Virus record (IMG/VR): IMGVR_UViG_3300025927_000421
Location: 1-39,048 of that record
DNA from: a virus
DNA length: 39,048 nucleotides
Strand: one strand, 5' to 3'
Below are positions 17,056 to 24,724 of this stretch, in pieces (position 1 is the stretch's first letter; each line of letters opens with the position of its first letter). The notes under the pieces were generated by a model. It had not been told where the DNA came from, did no database searches, and was given only the letters and a program-made list of their open reading frames with translations. Position numbers and translations under genes: made by a program.

Positions 17056-17271
17056 GTGCCGACCTACTTGATCCTGAAGCGAACCGGTCCCGGAGACATC
17101 GATCTCCAGCCTTGCGCGATCATCCTGGGCAAGAGTGCTGAAGAAGTCGACGACGCGATTGCGGAGGGCGCCACCGCGGGAGAAGGATCCTACGTGGCGG
17201 TGTCGTTGTCGACCGTAGTCGAACGCGATCTGCGGATGAGGGCCGAGCTGACGTCGCCAGAAGAAGGCTGA
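17056..17271 (+). CDS. Small tail-region protein, unknown
   Basis: A 71-aa protein from GTG 17056, with GAGGGGG just upstream. The sequence (PTYLILKRTGPGDIDLQPC, then SAEEVDDAIAEGA and GSYVAVSLSTVVERDL) suggests a small alpha/beta fold without membrane segment. It lies between two large tail-tip genes and is probably co-expressed with them. No family recognised. Confidence 0.6.
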   Translation: MPTYLILKRTGPGDIDLQPCAIILGKSAEEVDDAIAEGATAGEGSYVAVSLSTVVERDLRMRAELTSPEEG

Positions 17272-17275
17272 CGCG

Positions 17276-18886
17276 TTGGCGGCGAAGCCCGATCTGGCCC
17301 TCGACATCGAGGTCGAAGACGCAGAGGGCAACACCAAACGGCTCCCCTGCGATTCGCGAAAGGCCTCGAAGCGGCCACTCTTGCAGCCCTTCTCCACCCA
17401 GCGCGGCGACGGCTTTACCACCGGCGGCGTCCAGCTGAACCGCCAGATCCTCCGCGACTACCCCGACATCGCCCTCATTGACACCTGGCGCTACATCGGC
17501 CGCCAGGGCGACGTCGCCTACGAGGGCCGGCTGCACTCCAGCCCCCGCACCAACGATCCCCAACAGCAGATCACCGCGCAGCTGGTGGGGTGGGCGGCGA
17601 GCTACCTCAAGTCCTTCAAAATCGATCCACTGGTGGTTGATCAGCGCTTCGCAAGCTGGCAGCCACCCAGCCTTGTCCGCCGGGCCGGGATGCTCTTGGG
17701 CGGGCTTACGCTCTCGCACTACAGCTCCTCCAGCGACTTCGAGGGCTTGAGATTCGACGGCGAGTCGGGCCAGTCGATTCCTGCTGGCGCCGTCAACGAG
17801 CTCTCCTACGACGCCGGACCCCGCAACGCGATCGCCAAGGTGATGTACGAGGGCACGGAGCGCAATACCGCCAACCTCGAGGCGGCAACCCTTTACACCG
17901 ACGACAGTGACGCCCTTCCCAGCGCTGCTGCCATGCTGCTGACGCTCGACGGAACCCTGCATACGGCAACCCCTCTTACTTCCGAGCGCTTCGCGATGCT
18001 GCGCGCGCTGGCCGGCGCCACCCACACCCCGGCGGCCGGCTCGCCGTTTGCGCGCACCTTCGAACAGCTCGCCGTCTACGGCGACACTGGCCTTACCACC
18101 CGCCCCCAGGAAGGTGAACCCGACGGGATCTGGCTGACCGACCTGCTGGCCTGGATCCTCGCCACCTACTACCCGAAGATGAAGCTGGCCGGCCGCCAGA
18201 ACACTTTCCCCGTCACCCAGGCTGACTGGCGAGACAACAAGTCCTTCGGCTACGACATCATTCAGCAGCTCAACAACCTGGCGATGTGGGAGACGAACGT
18301 CTGGGAGAATCGCACCCTTCACTTCGAACCCGCCGATCTCACCACCTACGACTGGGTCTTCCGCACCGACGATCCCGGCGTCAGGGTCGTCTTCCAGGGC
18401 GACTCGATCGAGGACTTCGCCAACGGGATCGAAATCACCTTCACCGGCTTCGATGGGGTCAAGCAGACCCTCTACCCAGAGGACCATCCCGAGCTTCGCG
18501 ATGACTCAGAAAACAACCCCGCGAACCGTCACAAGGAAAAGCTCTACATCGAGAAGGAGATCACCTGGCGCTGCAGCCTCGAAGAAGCGCTGCAGATCGG
18601 CCGGGCCCAGCTGAAGGAGTTCAATCGGCCCAAGCGCCCGGGCTCCTACCAGATCGCCGGCCACATCCAGGATGCCGCCCGCCATTGGCACCAGGGCTGG
18701 AAGGCCCGCAACTCGATGACGGTCGGGATTCTCGATCACCCAGACGACGAACCTCGCCTTCTCACCGCCACTAGCTGGGACCCCCAGTCGGAGGTTCTGA
18801 GCCTCACGGTCGACGCGCCACCGAAGACCCTCGAAGCGATCGTCGCCCGACAAGAACTTGCCCGCCAGGCAAAGAACCTGGCCTGA
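17276..18886 (+). CDS. Minor tail protein (tail-hub/Tal-like)
   Basis: A 536-aa protein from TTG 17276, five bases after the previous stop and behind AAGAAGG. Alternating beta regions (DVAYEGRLHSSPRT, FRTDDPGVRVVFQGDSIEDF) and the late amphipathic segment (EEALQIGRAQLKEFNRPKRP, typical of tail-hub proteins that end their gp27-like part with a similar turn) suggest the central tail-tip hub. It follows the Dit-like gene, as tail-hub genes do. No endopeptidase motif is visible at its C-terminus. Role assigned mainly by synteny. Confidence 0.7.
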   Translation: MAAKPDLALDIEVEDAEGNTKRLPCDSRKASKRPLLQPFSTQRGDGFTTGGVQLNRQILRDYPDIALIDTWRYIGRQGDVAYEGRLHSSPRTNDPQQQITAQLVGWAASYLKSFKIDPLVVDQRFASWQPPSLVRRAGMLLGGLTLSHYSSSSDFEGLRFDGESGQSIPAGAVNELSYDAGPRNAIAKVMYEGTERNTANLEAATLYTDDSDALPSAAAMLLTLDGTLHTATPLTSERFAMLRALAGATHTPAAGSPFARTFEQLAVYGDTGLTTRPQEGEPDGIWLTDLLAWILATYYPKMKLAGRQNTFPVTQADWRDNKSFGYDIIQQLNNLAMWETNVWENRTLHFEPADLTTYDWVFRTDDPGVRVVFQGDSIEDFANGIEITFTGFDGVKQTLYPEDHPELRDDSENNPANRHKEKLYIEKEITWRCSLEEALQIGRAQLKEFNRPKRPGSYQIAGHIQDAARHWHQGWKARNSMTVGILDHPDDEPRLLTATSWDPQSEVLSLTVDAPPKTLEAIVARQELARQAKNLA

Positions 18887-18903
18887 GAGAGAGGAGCCCG
18901 CCG

Positions 18904-19251
18904 TTGTCTGCAGGCCGCTACGACATCGTGATCGAGCAGGGCGCCGGATTTCGCCTGGCGATCACCTGGAAGGACTCGGAAGGCAAACCCGTCAACCTGA
19001 CCGGCTACACCGCCAAAGCCCAGGTGCGGGCGAGCCACAAGGCCTCTGCGGCGCTCCTCACCTTCACCACGGCCGACGCCTCAATCGTTCTCGGCGGAGC
19101 CGCCGGCACGATCGTGCTCGAAGCCGACCACGAAGCCACTGAAGCCCTGGCGCGCGGCGGCGTCTGGGACCTGAAACTCACCCCGCCCGGTAAAGAGCCC
19201 GTCCGGCTCCTCGAAGGCCGGGCCGCCCTGAAGGAGGCGAGCACCAAATGA
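18904..19251 (+). CDS. Small beta-rich baseplate/tail protein
   Basis: A 115-aa protein from TTG 18904 with GAGAGAGGAG upstream. It follows a pattern found in many phage tail operons: IEQGAGFRLAITWKDSEGKP, then NLTGYTAKAQVRAS, LLTFTTADASI, GTIVLEADHEAT and a final WDLKLTPPGKEPVRLLEG. It reads as an Ig-like or BppU-N-like beta sandwich that links fibres to the tail tip. The stop overlaps the start of the next gene (ATGA at 19248), implying coupled translation with the esterase fibre. Confidence 0.65.
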   Translation: MSAGRYDIVIEQGAGFRLAITWKDSEGKPVNLTGYTAKAQVRASHKASAALLTFTTADASIVLGGAAGTIVLEADHEATEALARGGVWDLKLTPPGKEPVRLLEGRAALKEASTK

Positions 19252-20786
19252 GCGAGATGACCGTGATCGAGCTGGAGGAGAACAGCGTCGTCGAAGTCGC
19301 CTCTCCCGGCCCTGCAGGCGCGCAGGGGGAACCAGGGGTCTCGGTGGTGGGCGCCGTCATGTTCAGGGGCGCCTGGAATGCTTCCACCAACACCCCGGCC
19401 CTCGCCGACGGCAAAGGCGAAAAAGGCGACATGTACCGGGTGACCGCCGCAGCCAGCCGCAACCTCGGCTCCGGCGCGATCGACTTCCAGGTCGGCGACG
19501 ACGTCATCTACGACGGCGCAGTCTGGTTCAAGGTGGACACGACCGACGCGGTCGCCTCGGTCAACGGAAAAACCGGCGCAGTCGCTGGGCTCGAGGAATC
19601 GGCCAACAAGGTGCAGGCGCTAAGCGGGCAGAGCGAATCGGAGTTCCCGAGCGAGAAGGCGGTGCAGGAGGGCATCGCGGGGGCTGCGGCGCTGCCGAGC
19701 CATGCTCGGCCGCGCAGCAACTATGCCGGCCACCCGTCGAGGCATCTCTACCTCCCCGACTCCTTCAAGCGGCGGAAGAGCCAGGCGGCCCTCGGCAAGG
19801 CGATGACCGGCAGGACGGGCTCGGCGGAAACCGGCGGCGCCGCCACGATCATCTGCATCGGCGACTCGGAGACGGTCGGACGTCCGAACGTCCTCACCGG
19901 CTTCCCCTTCCAGCTGCGCACCTTCTTGAAAACCCTCGGCTACCCCATTGGGGGCACTGGGGCATGGGGCGCGCTGCCGGGACCCGAACAGGCCGACAGC
20001 CGCTGGACGCTCGGCGGAAGCTGGACCTGGAACGGGTCCTTCTGGCTGCGCGCCACCTCGGAAAACTCAGAAGTGAAATTTGTTAGCGACATCGCCGGCA
20101 CCGCCGTGGATGTCTGGTTCTTCGGCAACTCGGCCAAATTCACCGTGGCGATCGACGGCGGCGCGGCCGTGGAAGTCTCGCCCAGCGGCGTCAACGGCAA
20201 AGTCGAAAAGTACTCGGTGACCGGCCTGGCCAACGCGACCCACACCGTCGCCGTCAAATCGAAAACCGCGACCGCCACCTACATCAGCGCGATCAACGTC
20301 TACTCCCCGAACACGGGGATCCAGATCGCCAACTTCGGCTCGAGCGGCTCCCGGGTCTCTGAATGGATGAAACCGACCGCGGAAGTCTTCCAGCGCCCCA
20401 ACCAGGTGCAGGCCATCTACCCAAGCCCCGACATCGTCACCATCAGCCTCGGCGTCAACGACCTCACCGAAGGCGTCGCCCTCGCCACCTACAAGAAAGA
20501 ACTCGAAGAACTCGTCGCCCGCTACCAGGGCGTCGGAGCCGACGTCTACCTGATCGCCCAGGTCCAAAAGGGTGCCTTTGCCGAAGCCACCTGGAAAGAA
20601 TGGGTTGCGGCCCAGTACGACGTCGCCGACGCGAAAGGCTGCGGGCTGCTGGACGCCTACGATCTCGCCGGCCCCTACGCGACCGCGAACACGAACGGCC
20701 TGATGCTGGCCGACGGCACGCACCCCAACGCCGCGGTCTACTGGCACATGGCCAAAGGCCTCGCCGCCCTGATCGGGGCGCTGTGA
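19248..20786 (+). CDS. Tail fibre/receptor-binding protein with SGNH esterase domain
   Basis: A 512-aa fibre-type protein. The N-terminal part has a short collagen-like run (GPAGAQGEPG at 35-45, later GEKGDM) and the 'EFPSEKAVQEGI' turn seen at the trunk of many phage fibres. From about residue 195 it is an SGNH/GDSL hydrolase: block I IGDSETVG with Ser207, block II Gly364 in NFGSSGS, block III GVND (402-405), block V DGTH with Asp489 and His492. A beta domain is inserted between blocks I and II. Such enzymes deacylate cell-surface polysaccharide or lipid, so this is a good candidate host-recognition enzyme. The substrate is unknown. Confidence 0.85.
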   Translation: MSEMTVIELEENSVVEVASPGPAGAQGEPGVSVVGAVMFRGAWNASTNTPALADGKGEKGDMYRVTAAASRNLGSGAIDFQVGDDVIYDGAVWFKVDTTDAVASVNGKTGAVAGLEESANKVQALSGQSESEFPSEKAVQEGIAGAAALPSHARPRSNYAGHPSRHLYLPDSFKRRKSQAALGKAMTGRTGSAETGGAATIICIGDSETVGRPNVLTGFPFQLRTFLKTLGYPIGGTGAWGALPGPEQADSRWTLGGSWTWNGSFWLRATSENSEVKFVSDIAGTAVDVWFFGNSAKFTVAIDGGAAVEVSPSGVNGKVEKYSVTGLANATHTVAVKSKTATATYISAINVYSPNTGIQIANFGSSGSRVSEWMKPTAEVFQRPNQVQAIYPSPDIVTISLGVNDLTEGVALATYKKELEELVARYQGVGADVYLIAQVQKGAFAEATWKEWVAAQYDVADAKGCGLLDAYDLAGPYATANTNGLMLADGTHPNAAVYWHMAKGLAALIGAL

Positions 20787-20809
20787 GATGACCAGCAACG
20801 GAGAGTGTG

Positions 20810-20995
20810 ATGGCCGATGAGCAACCAAGCCTGGAGGAGCGAGTCCGCCAGCTCGAGCTCCGAGAGGCGGCGAGGGAGGTGAAGGTCGAAGTCGCGACCT
20901 CCGCCCTCAACCGACTCGCCGGGATCGTCGGCGCCGCCGGCGTCGGCCTCGTCGGCTCGATCGTCGCCTTCATCCTCACTGGGAGCAGCTCATGA
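20810..20995 (+). CDS. Single-span membrane protein, XhlA-like lysis candidate
   Basis: A 61-aa protein from ATG 20810 (a GTG at 20807 is also possible; GGAGAG lies upstream). The N-terminal half is a charged amphipathic helix (SLEERVRQLELREAAREVKV) and the C-terminal half one hydrophobic helix (IVGAAGVGLVGSIVAFIL). This layout matches haemolysin XhlA-type phage proteins that work with holins. The stop overlaps the next ATG. Lysis role is inferred from architecture and from its place before the endolysin. Confidence 0.65.
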   Translation: MADEQPSLEERVRQLELREAAREVKVEVATSALNRLAGIVGAAGVGLVGSIVAFILTGSSS

Positions 20996-21771
20996 CGCTC
21001 GCCGAGAAGATCGCCCACATCGCCAAGGACGATCCGAAGTTCGCCCGCTCGGTGAAGAGGCTGCGGATGGCCTCCTGGCTCTTCGGCCTCGGCGCTCTAC
21101 TGGCGCTCGCCTTCAGCATCTGGGCGGTGGCGGTGAACTTCTTCCAGTCGGCCGACATCACCAACGTCCACAACGACGTCACCCGGATCCAGAAGACGCC
21201 CTGCTCGAGGCACCCGGCCCAACCGAGCCAGGCCTGCGAAGAACTCCGCCAGGCCCTGGCCGCCAGCGAAAGCATCGTCGCCGAGTGCATCGCCCACCAG
21301 CGGGTCGAAGGCACCCGCGGCCGCAACTGCAAACGCTTCTATGTCGACGTCGACCTCGGCGGTGCGCCCGAACTGCAGCATCAAGGTGGTGATGCCCACC
21401 AGACCGGTTCCACCGGCCACCAGCAACCCTCGCCGTCTCCGAGTGGGGGCGGCGGGAGTGGAACTGAAGCAGGTAAGGGTGGGGGGCACGTAGCGCCTGC
21501 GCCGGGATCGGGCGGCGGTGGCGGGCCTTCGCCGGCGGCCGACGGTGGCCGCGCCCCGGCGGCCGCGCCAGCTTCAGGCGGCAGCGGCGGCCAGCAGAGT
21601 TCGGCTCCTCCGCCGCCACCCGCCAGCGAAGCCGCCGACTCCGAACCCCACCCGCTCCCTGAAGCCGTCGAAGCAGCCGGTGGCGCTGTAGGGGAGACCG
21701 GGGAAGCTGCTCAGGGCGTGGTGGAAGGGACCGGCAAAGCTGCCGGTTGTGTGCTGCGGGGGAGCTGCTAG
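20992..21771 (+). CDS. Membrane-anchored protein with Gly/Pro-rich exterior
   Basis: A 259-aa protein coupled by ATGA to the previous gene. Residues 1-25 are charged, 27-51 form one transmembrane helix (SWLFGLGALLALAFSIWAVA). After it comes a segment with several Cys residues (TPCSRHPAQPSQACEELRQ, then ECIAHQ and RNCKRFY), then about 120 residues of low-complexity Gly, Pro, Ser and Ala. The end is AAGCVLRGSC. It could span the thick cell wall or periplasm like a spanin-type lysis accessory, but no lipobox or spanin motif is present. Function unknown. Confidence 0.7.
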   Translation: MTLAEKIAHIAKDDPKFARSVKRLRMASWLFGLGALLALAFSIWAVAVNFFQSADITNVHNDVTRIQKTPCSRHPAQPSQACEELRQALAASESIVAECIAHQRVEGTRGRNCKRFYVDVDLGGAPELQHQGGDAHQTGSTGHQQPSPSPSGGGGSGTEAGKGGGHVAPAPGSGGGGGPSPAADGGRAPAAAPASGGSGGQQSSAPPPPPASEAADSEPHPLPEAVEAAGGAVGETGEAAQGVVEGTGKAAGCVLRGSC

Positions 21772-21941
21772 CTCCCCTTCGGGCCGACCCTCTCTGCCGC
21801 CCAGACGGCGAGCGCTGCAAGCGGCAGAGGCGTCACCACCCAGCCCTCCCGTCGAAATGTCTCCGCCAGCGTCTCCAGGTAGATCGGGATCTCGATCCCA
21901 CTGGAGGGAGACCGCACAACCCAGAATCGCTTCTCGTGCAT
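21768..21941 (-). CDS. Small antisense-oriented gene in the lysis region (moron candidate)
   Basis: A 57-aa frame on the minus strand, ATG at 21941 and TAG at 21768-21770. The product (MHEKRFWVVRSPSSGIEIPI and onward, with YLETLAETFRREGW and a C-terminal helix AALAVWAAERV) has balanced, protein-like composition, whereas the plus strand here encodes only Arg/Pro-rich shadow frames. GAAAGAG lies about 7 bases upstream of the start, and a consensus-like TTGACA occurs at 22006-22001. Its stop and the stop of the gene ending at 21771 share the palindrome GCTAGC. It would be the only leftward gene inside the late region. No family recognised. Confidence 0.45.
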   Translation of the reverse strand: MHEKRFWVVRSPSSGIEIPIYLETLAETFRREGWVVTPLPLAALAVWAAERVGPKGS

Positions 21942-21989
21942 CGGCGCTCTTTCGGTAGCGGCGCCTCCCTGAACAGAGCTTCGAGCGGG

Positions 21990-22007
21990 CTTGACGTGAC
22001 TGTCAAG
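21990..22007. promoter_or_regulatory. Inverted repeat with -35-like TTGACA/TTGACG on both strands
   Basis: CTTGAC (21990-21995) and GTCAAG (22002-22007) flank a 6-nt spacer. The minus strand reads TTGACA and the plus strand TTGACG, both good -35 elements, but no clear -10 follows on either side. It sits between the leftward 57-aa frame and the rightward gene at 22058, so it could serve either or bind a regulator. The rest of 21942-22057 shows nothing beyond the ribosome site GAAAGGAG at 22041. Confidence 0.35.
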
Positions 22008-22057
22008 GCTCGCGTTCGGTACCGCCTGATCCCTCTTCGCGAAAGGAGCCTTTGGCC

Positions 22058-22348
22058 ATGACCACCACCACGGGCCGGCGTCTGCCGGTGCCCGCGAGCA
22101 ACGACGTCAACGACGTCATCGGCCAGTTGGAGCCGGGGGACTACTGCGGCCCAATCAGCGGCTACAGCGGCGACAAGCCTGCCGTGTTCTTTCGCCTTCC
22201 AGACGGCAGCGGCATCCGCCACGTCGTCAGTCCCCCGCACGTCTTCACGGAGCAGCCTGACGGCAGCCTCCAGATCCGCGAGTCGATCCTGGCCGAGAAC
22301 GGCTGGCACGGCTACCTCGACGCTGGCCACATCTGGCGCCAGCTCTAA
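22058..22348 (+). CDS. Small phage protein with 'WHGYLxxGxxW' ending
   Basis: A 96-aa protein from ATG 22058, preceded by GAAAGGAG at 22041-22048. The C-terminal half reads VVSPPHVFTEQPDGSLQI, RESILAENGWHGYLDAGHIW. A similar ending (acidic DGSL.I..SI then WHGYL..G.W) is known in small phage proteins often found near lysis genes; I place it with those by pattern only. The N-terminus includes GYSGDKPAVFFRLPDGSG, a beta-type segment. No membrane segment or signal peptide. Its function is unknown. Confidence 0.65.
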   Translation: MTTTTGRRLPVPASNDVNDVIGQLEPGDYCGPISGYSGDKPAVFFRLPDGSGIRHVVSPPHVFTEQPDGSLQIRESILAENGWHGYLDAGHIWRQL

Positions 22349-22413
22349 CCCCTTCGACCCTCGCCGCGACTTCCAGCGGCCTCCATAGACACCCAACCGA
22401 AAGGAGGTCCGCA

Positions 22414-23964
22414 ATGCGGCGGACCACGGCTGCGCTGATCGCGGCCATCTTGCTCATTCTCGGCATCGGCGCCCCGAGCGCCGGCGCCTACTCCAACGGC
22501 CAGCTCCGCCAGTCGGTGCTCTCGCCGATCGCCTCCGGCGTGAAGTGCGAGAAGCCCGCCGGCGAGCTCGCCGACCCCGCCGCGGCCGCCTACAACTCGA
22601 TGGCGCTCGCCGCGGCGCGGCAGCTGCCGATCAACGGCTGCGACTCCGCCTACCGCTCCTACGTGCGCCAGCTCTACTACTGGGGCCTCTACCGCTCCGG
22701 CCTCGGCAACCTTGCCGCCTATCCCGGCACCTCGAACCACGGCTGGGGACTGGCGATCGACGGCACCCGGTTGACCGTCGGCGTCATCGACAAGATCGGC
22801 CGGCAGTTCTGCTGGGGGAAGACGGAAGCCTTCAGCGAGTGGTGGCACATGAACTACACGGGCTGCTGGCACCGCCCCGATCCCGGCCTGAATCTCCACT
22901 CCCCGACGCTCCGCCAGCACTCCGGCGGCCCCGGTCAAGGCCCCTACGTGCGCAAGGCCCAGAAGCTCCTGCGCGGCCACGGCGACAAGACCGTCGTCGT
23001 CAACGCGAAGTTCACCCACAACACCGTCGTCGCCGTCAAGCGCTTCCAGAAGGGCCAGCGGATTCCGGTCACCGGCGTCATCAACAAGCGGACCTGGAAG
23101 CGTCTGCGCCGACCGATCTCCAAGCCGGTGAAGACGACCCCCGAGCACGTCCCCGCCGGCGGCACCCCGGCGCCGGCCGCCCACCCCCACAAGCACCGCC
23201 ACCACCACAAGAAGAAGCACCACCACGTCCGCAACCGCAAGGCCTGGGGGATCGACATCTCCTACAACAACGGCTGCTCGATCGACTTCGGCAAGGTCCG
23301 CGGCGACGGCGCCACCTTCGCCATCACCAAGGCGACCGAGTCCACCAGCTACGTCAACCCCTGCTTCGGCCGCGATCAGGTCCGCGCCATCGGCGCCGCC
23401 CACCTGGTGCCGGGCGTCTACCACTGGCTCAGTCCTGGCGGCGCATCGGGCAAGGCAGAGGCCGCCTTCTTCGCCAACACGATCGGCCACGCCGGTTACG
23501 GCAAGGGCTTCCTGCAGCCGTTCGTCGACGTCGAGGAGCACAGTTCGATCTCCACCGGGGCCTACTGCCGGGAGCTCGGAGAATTCGTCCACACCCTCAA
23601 GCAGGTCCTCGGCGAGAAGCCGATCATCTACTCGACGCCTAGATTCGTCGGCGAAGAGCTTGGCGGGGCGAGCTGCGGATACCTCAGCCACTACCGGCTC
23701 TGGATCGCGCACCTCGGCGTCAGCCATCCCGACGTGCCGGCGCCCTTCGGGGCCTGGGCGCTCTGGCAGTACACCTGGACCGCGACCGTCGCCGGCGTCC
23801 CCGGCCAGGTCGACGTCTCCAAGATCTACGGCGGCACCAAGGCGCTGGCGAAGCTGCGGGTCCGTGACCTGCCGCGGCGGGTCAGAAAGCCCCCGCGGGC
23901 CCGGACGGTGAAGCCGGCCCTGGCCGGCGCCTCGAGCATCGAGCTCAAGGCGGTGAGTCGATGA
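22414..23964 (+). CDS. Secreted three-domain endolysin (VanY-type, PG-binding, GH25)
   Basis: Cell-wall lysin of 516 aa. Residues 1-24 are a Sec signal peptide (basic start, hydrophobic core, APSAGA before YSNG), so it can be exported without a holin. Residues about 45-155 form a VanY/M15 peptidase with metal ligands His109 and Asp116 (SNHGWGLAID) and Glu142/His145 (EWWH). Residues about 177-232 are a PG_binding_1 domain, followed by a His/Lys-rich linker (246-275). Residues 279-490 are a GH25 muramidase with Asp281 (GIDIS) and the catalytic DVEE at 372-375. It should cut both peptide and glycan bonds. AAAGGAGGT precedes the ATG. Confidence 0.93.
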   Translation: MRRTTAALIAAILLILGIGAPSAGAYSNGQLRQSVLSPIASGVKCEKPAGELADPAAAAYNSMALAAARQLPINGCDSAYRSYVRQLYYWGLYRSGLGNLAAYPGTSNHGWGLAIDGTRLTVGVIDKIGRQFCWGKTEAFSEWWHMNYTGCWHRPDPGLNLHSPTLRQHSGGPGQGPYVRKAQKLLRGHGDKTVVVNAKFTHNTVVAVKRFQKGQRIPVTGVINKRTWKRLRRPISKPVKTTPEHVPAGGTPAPAAHPHKHRHHHKKKHHHVRNRKAWGIDISYNNGCSIDFGKVRGDGATFAITKATESTSYVNPCFGRDQVRAIGAAHLVPGVYHWLSPGGASGKAEAAFFANTIGHAGYGKGFLQPFVDVEEHSSISTGAYCRELGEFVHTLKQVLGEKPIIYSTPRFVGEELGGASCGYLSHYRLWIAHLGVSHPDVPAPFGAWALWQYTWTATVAGVPGQVDVSKIYGGTKALAKLRVRDLPRRVRKPPRARTVKPALAGASSIELKAVSR

Positions 23965-24236
23965 TCACGGCTCTCGAAAAGCGACCGACTGAGGCCGTCA
24001 CCGGCCTCGCCCTCGCCGCGCTGATCTTCGACTTCCTCGTGCAACGAGGAGTGCCGGAGATCTGGGCGGCGATCATCGCCGTGGTAATCGCCTTCGTCCC
24101 CGCGGGGATCTCGGAGGTTGTTGACCGCATCCACGGTCCGCTGCCACCTGAACTGCAGCAGGCGGCGGAAGAGTTTGGCCGACGCGAAGCCGAGCTAGAG
24201 GCGCGCAGGGCCGCGATCACCAACAAATCGCCGTGA
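23961..24236 (+). CDS. Holin-like membrane protein
   Basis: A 91-aa protein coupled to the endolysin by ATGA. It has two predicted membrane helices (about 14-30, TGLALAALIFDFLV, and 34-55, WAAIIAVVIAFVPAG) and a charged C-terminal helix (EEFGRREAELEARRA). Size, topology and position directly after the lysin gene suit a class II holin. Because the lysin carries its own signal peptide, the holin may act mainly to depolarise the membrane and set lysis timing; that is inference from signal-endolysin systems. Confidence 0.75.
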   Translation: MITALEKRPTEAVTGLALAALIFDFLVQRGVPEIWAAIIAVVIAFVPAGISEVVDRIHGPLPPELQQAAEEFGRREAELEARRAAITNKSP

Positions 24237-24595
24237 CCGTCGAGCGCAATCGCAAGCTCGAGCGCGAGCTGCTCGAGCTGGTCGCCGCCGAGAGACCCGT
24301 CTACATCCAGGAGGTCACCGCTCGCCTCGATCGCTTCGAAGAGGACGACGGGGGCAACCTGCAGGGCTGGGATGCCGACGTCGACCAGATCCTTGCCGAG
24401 GCGCAAGAGGAGGCGGCCGACGTCTCCGGGTGGTTGATCGGGGCGGCGGCAAAGCTGGAGACCCACCAGCTCCACAAGCTCGTCCTGGCGATGCGCTTCG
24501 CATCGTGGGCACATCGCGAACTCGGAGCCCTGCGGGTCGAACTGGCAATGGTGGGTCAGCCCGCGTCCGCATCGGCCAAGAACGGACCGGCCTGA
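24233..24595 (+). CDS. Small charged helical protein ending the late operon
   Basis: A 120-aa protein starting GTG 24233 (GTGA overlap with the holin stop). It is largely helical and charged: RNRKLERELLELVAAERPVY, then DRFEEDD, ILAEAQEEAADVSGW, HQLHKLVLAMRFASWAHREL. There is no membrane segment or known motif. It is the last gene before the intrinsic terminator, so part of the late transcript. Function unknown; a lysis regulator is only a guess from location. Confidence 0.65.
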   Translation: MTVERNRKLERELLELVAAERPVYIQEVTARLDRFEEDDGGNLQGWDADVDQILAEAQEEAADVSGWLIGAAAKLETHQLHKLVLAMRFASWAHRELGALRVELAMVGQPASASAKNGPA

Positions 24596-24623
24596 CCCGT
24601 TCAGGAACGCTATAGGTATTCGG

Positions 24624-24656
24624 AGCCCCCCGACCGAGAGGCCGGGGGGCTTTTTT
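24624..24656 (+). terminator. Strong rho-independent terminator of the late operon
   Basis: AGCCCCCCG at 24624-24632 pairs perfectly with CGGGGGGCT at 24643-24651. Inside, CC/GG pairs close a GAGA tetraloop. Six T residues follow at 24651-24656. It works only for rightward transcription and ends the run of genes beginning at base 1. Confidence 0.92.
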
Positions 24657-24660
24657 CGTG

Positions 24661-24720
24661 TTAGGCCGTCTTCTGCGTCGAAATGAGCGGCGCAGCCGCA
24701 GTGGTGGCAGAGATCTGCAT
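24661..24720 (-). CDS. Possible 19-aa peptide frame in the intergenic region
   Basis: On the minus strand ATG at 24720 opens a 19-codon frame (MQISATTAAAPLISTQKTA) ending TAA at 24661. GGGAGGT lies 8 nt upstream and falls within the right arm of an inverted repeat. A longer frame from GTG 24730 with a CHHCGC start also exists but runs through the terminator. It may be a leader peptide or chance. There is no supporting neighbour on that strand. Confidence 0.18.
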   Translation of the reverse strand: MQISATTAAAPLISTQKTA

Positions 24721-24724
24721 TCGT

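Noticed and set aside
17120-18487. Long antisense frames over the tail-hub, tail-tube and endolysin genes (also near 8123-9379 and 22345-23727)
   Set aside because: All mirror well-supported plus-strand proteins and show no motif or ribosome site.
21747-22061. Plus-strand frame of 104 codons between the anchored protein and the gene at 22058
   Set aside because: Arg/Pro/Ser-rich composition without a ribosome site; the minus-strand 57-aa frame in the same DNA is more protein-like.
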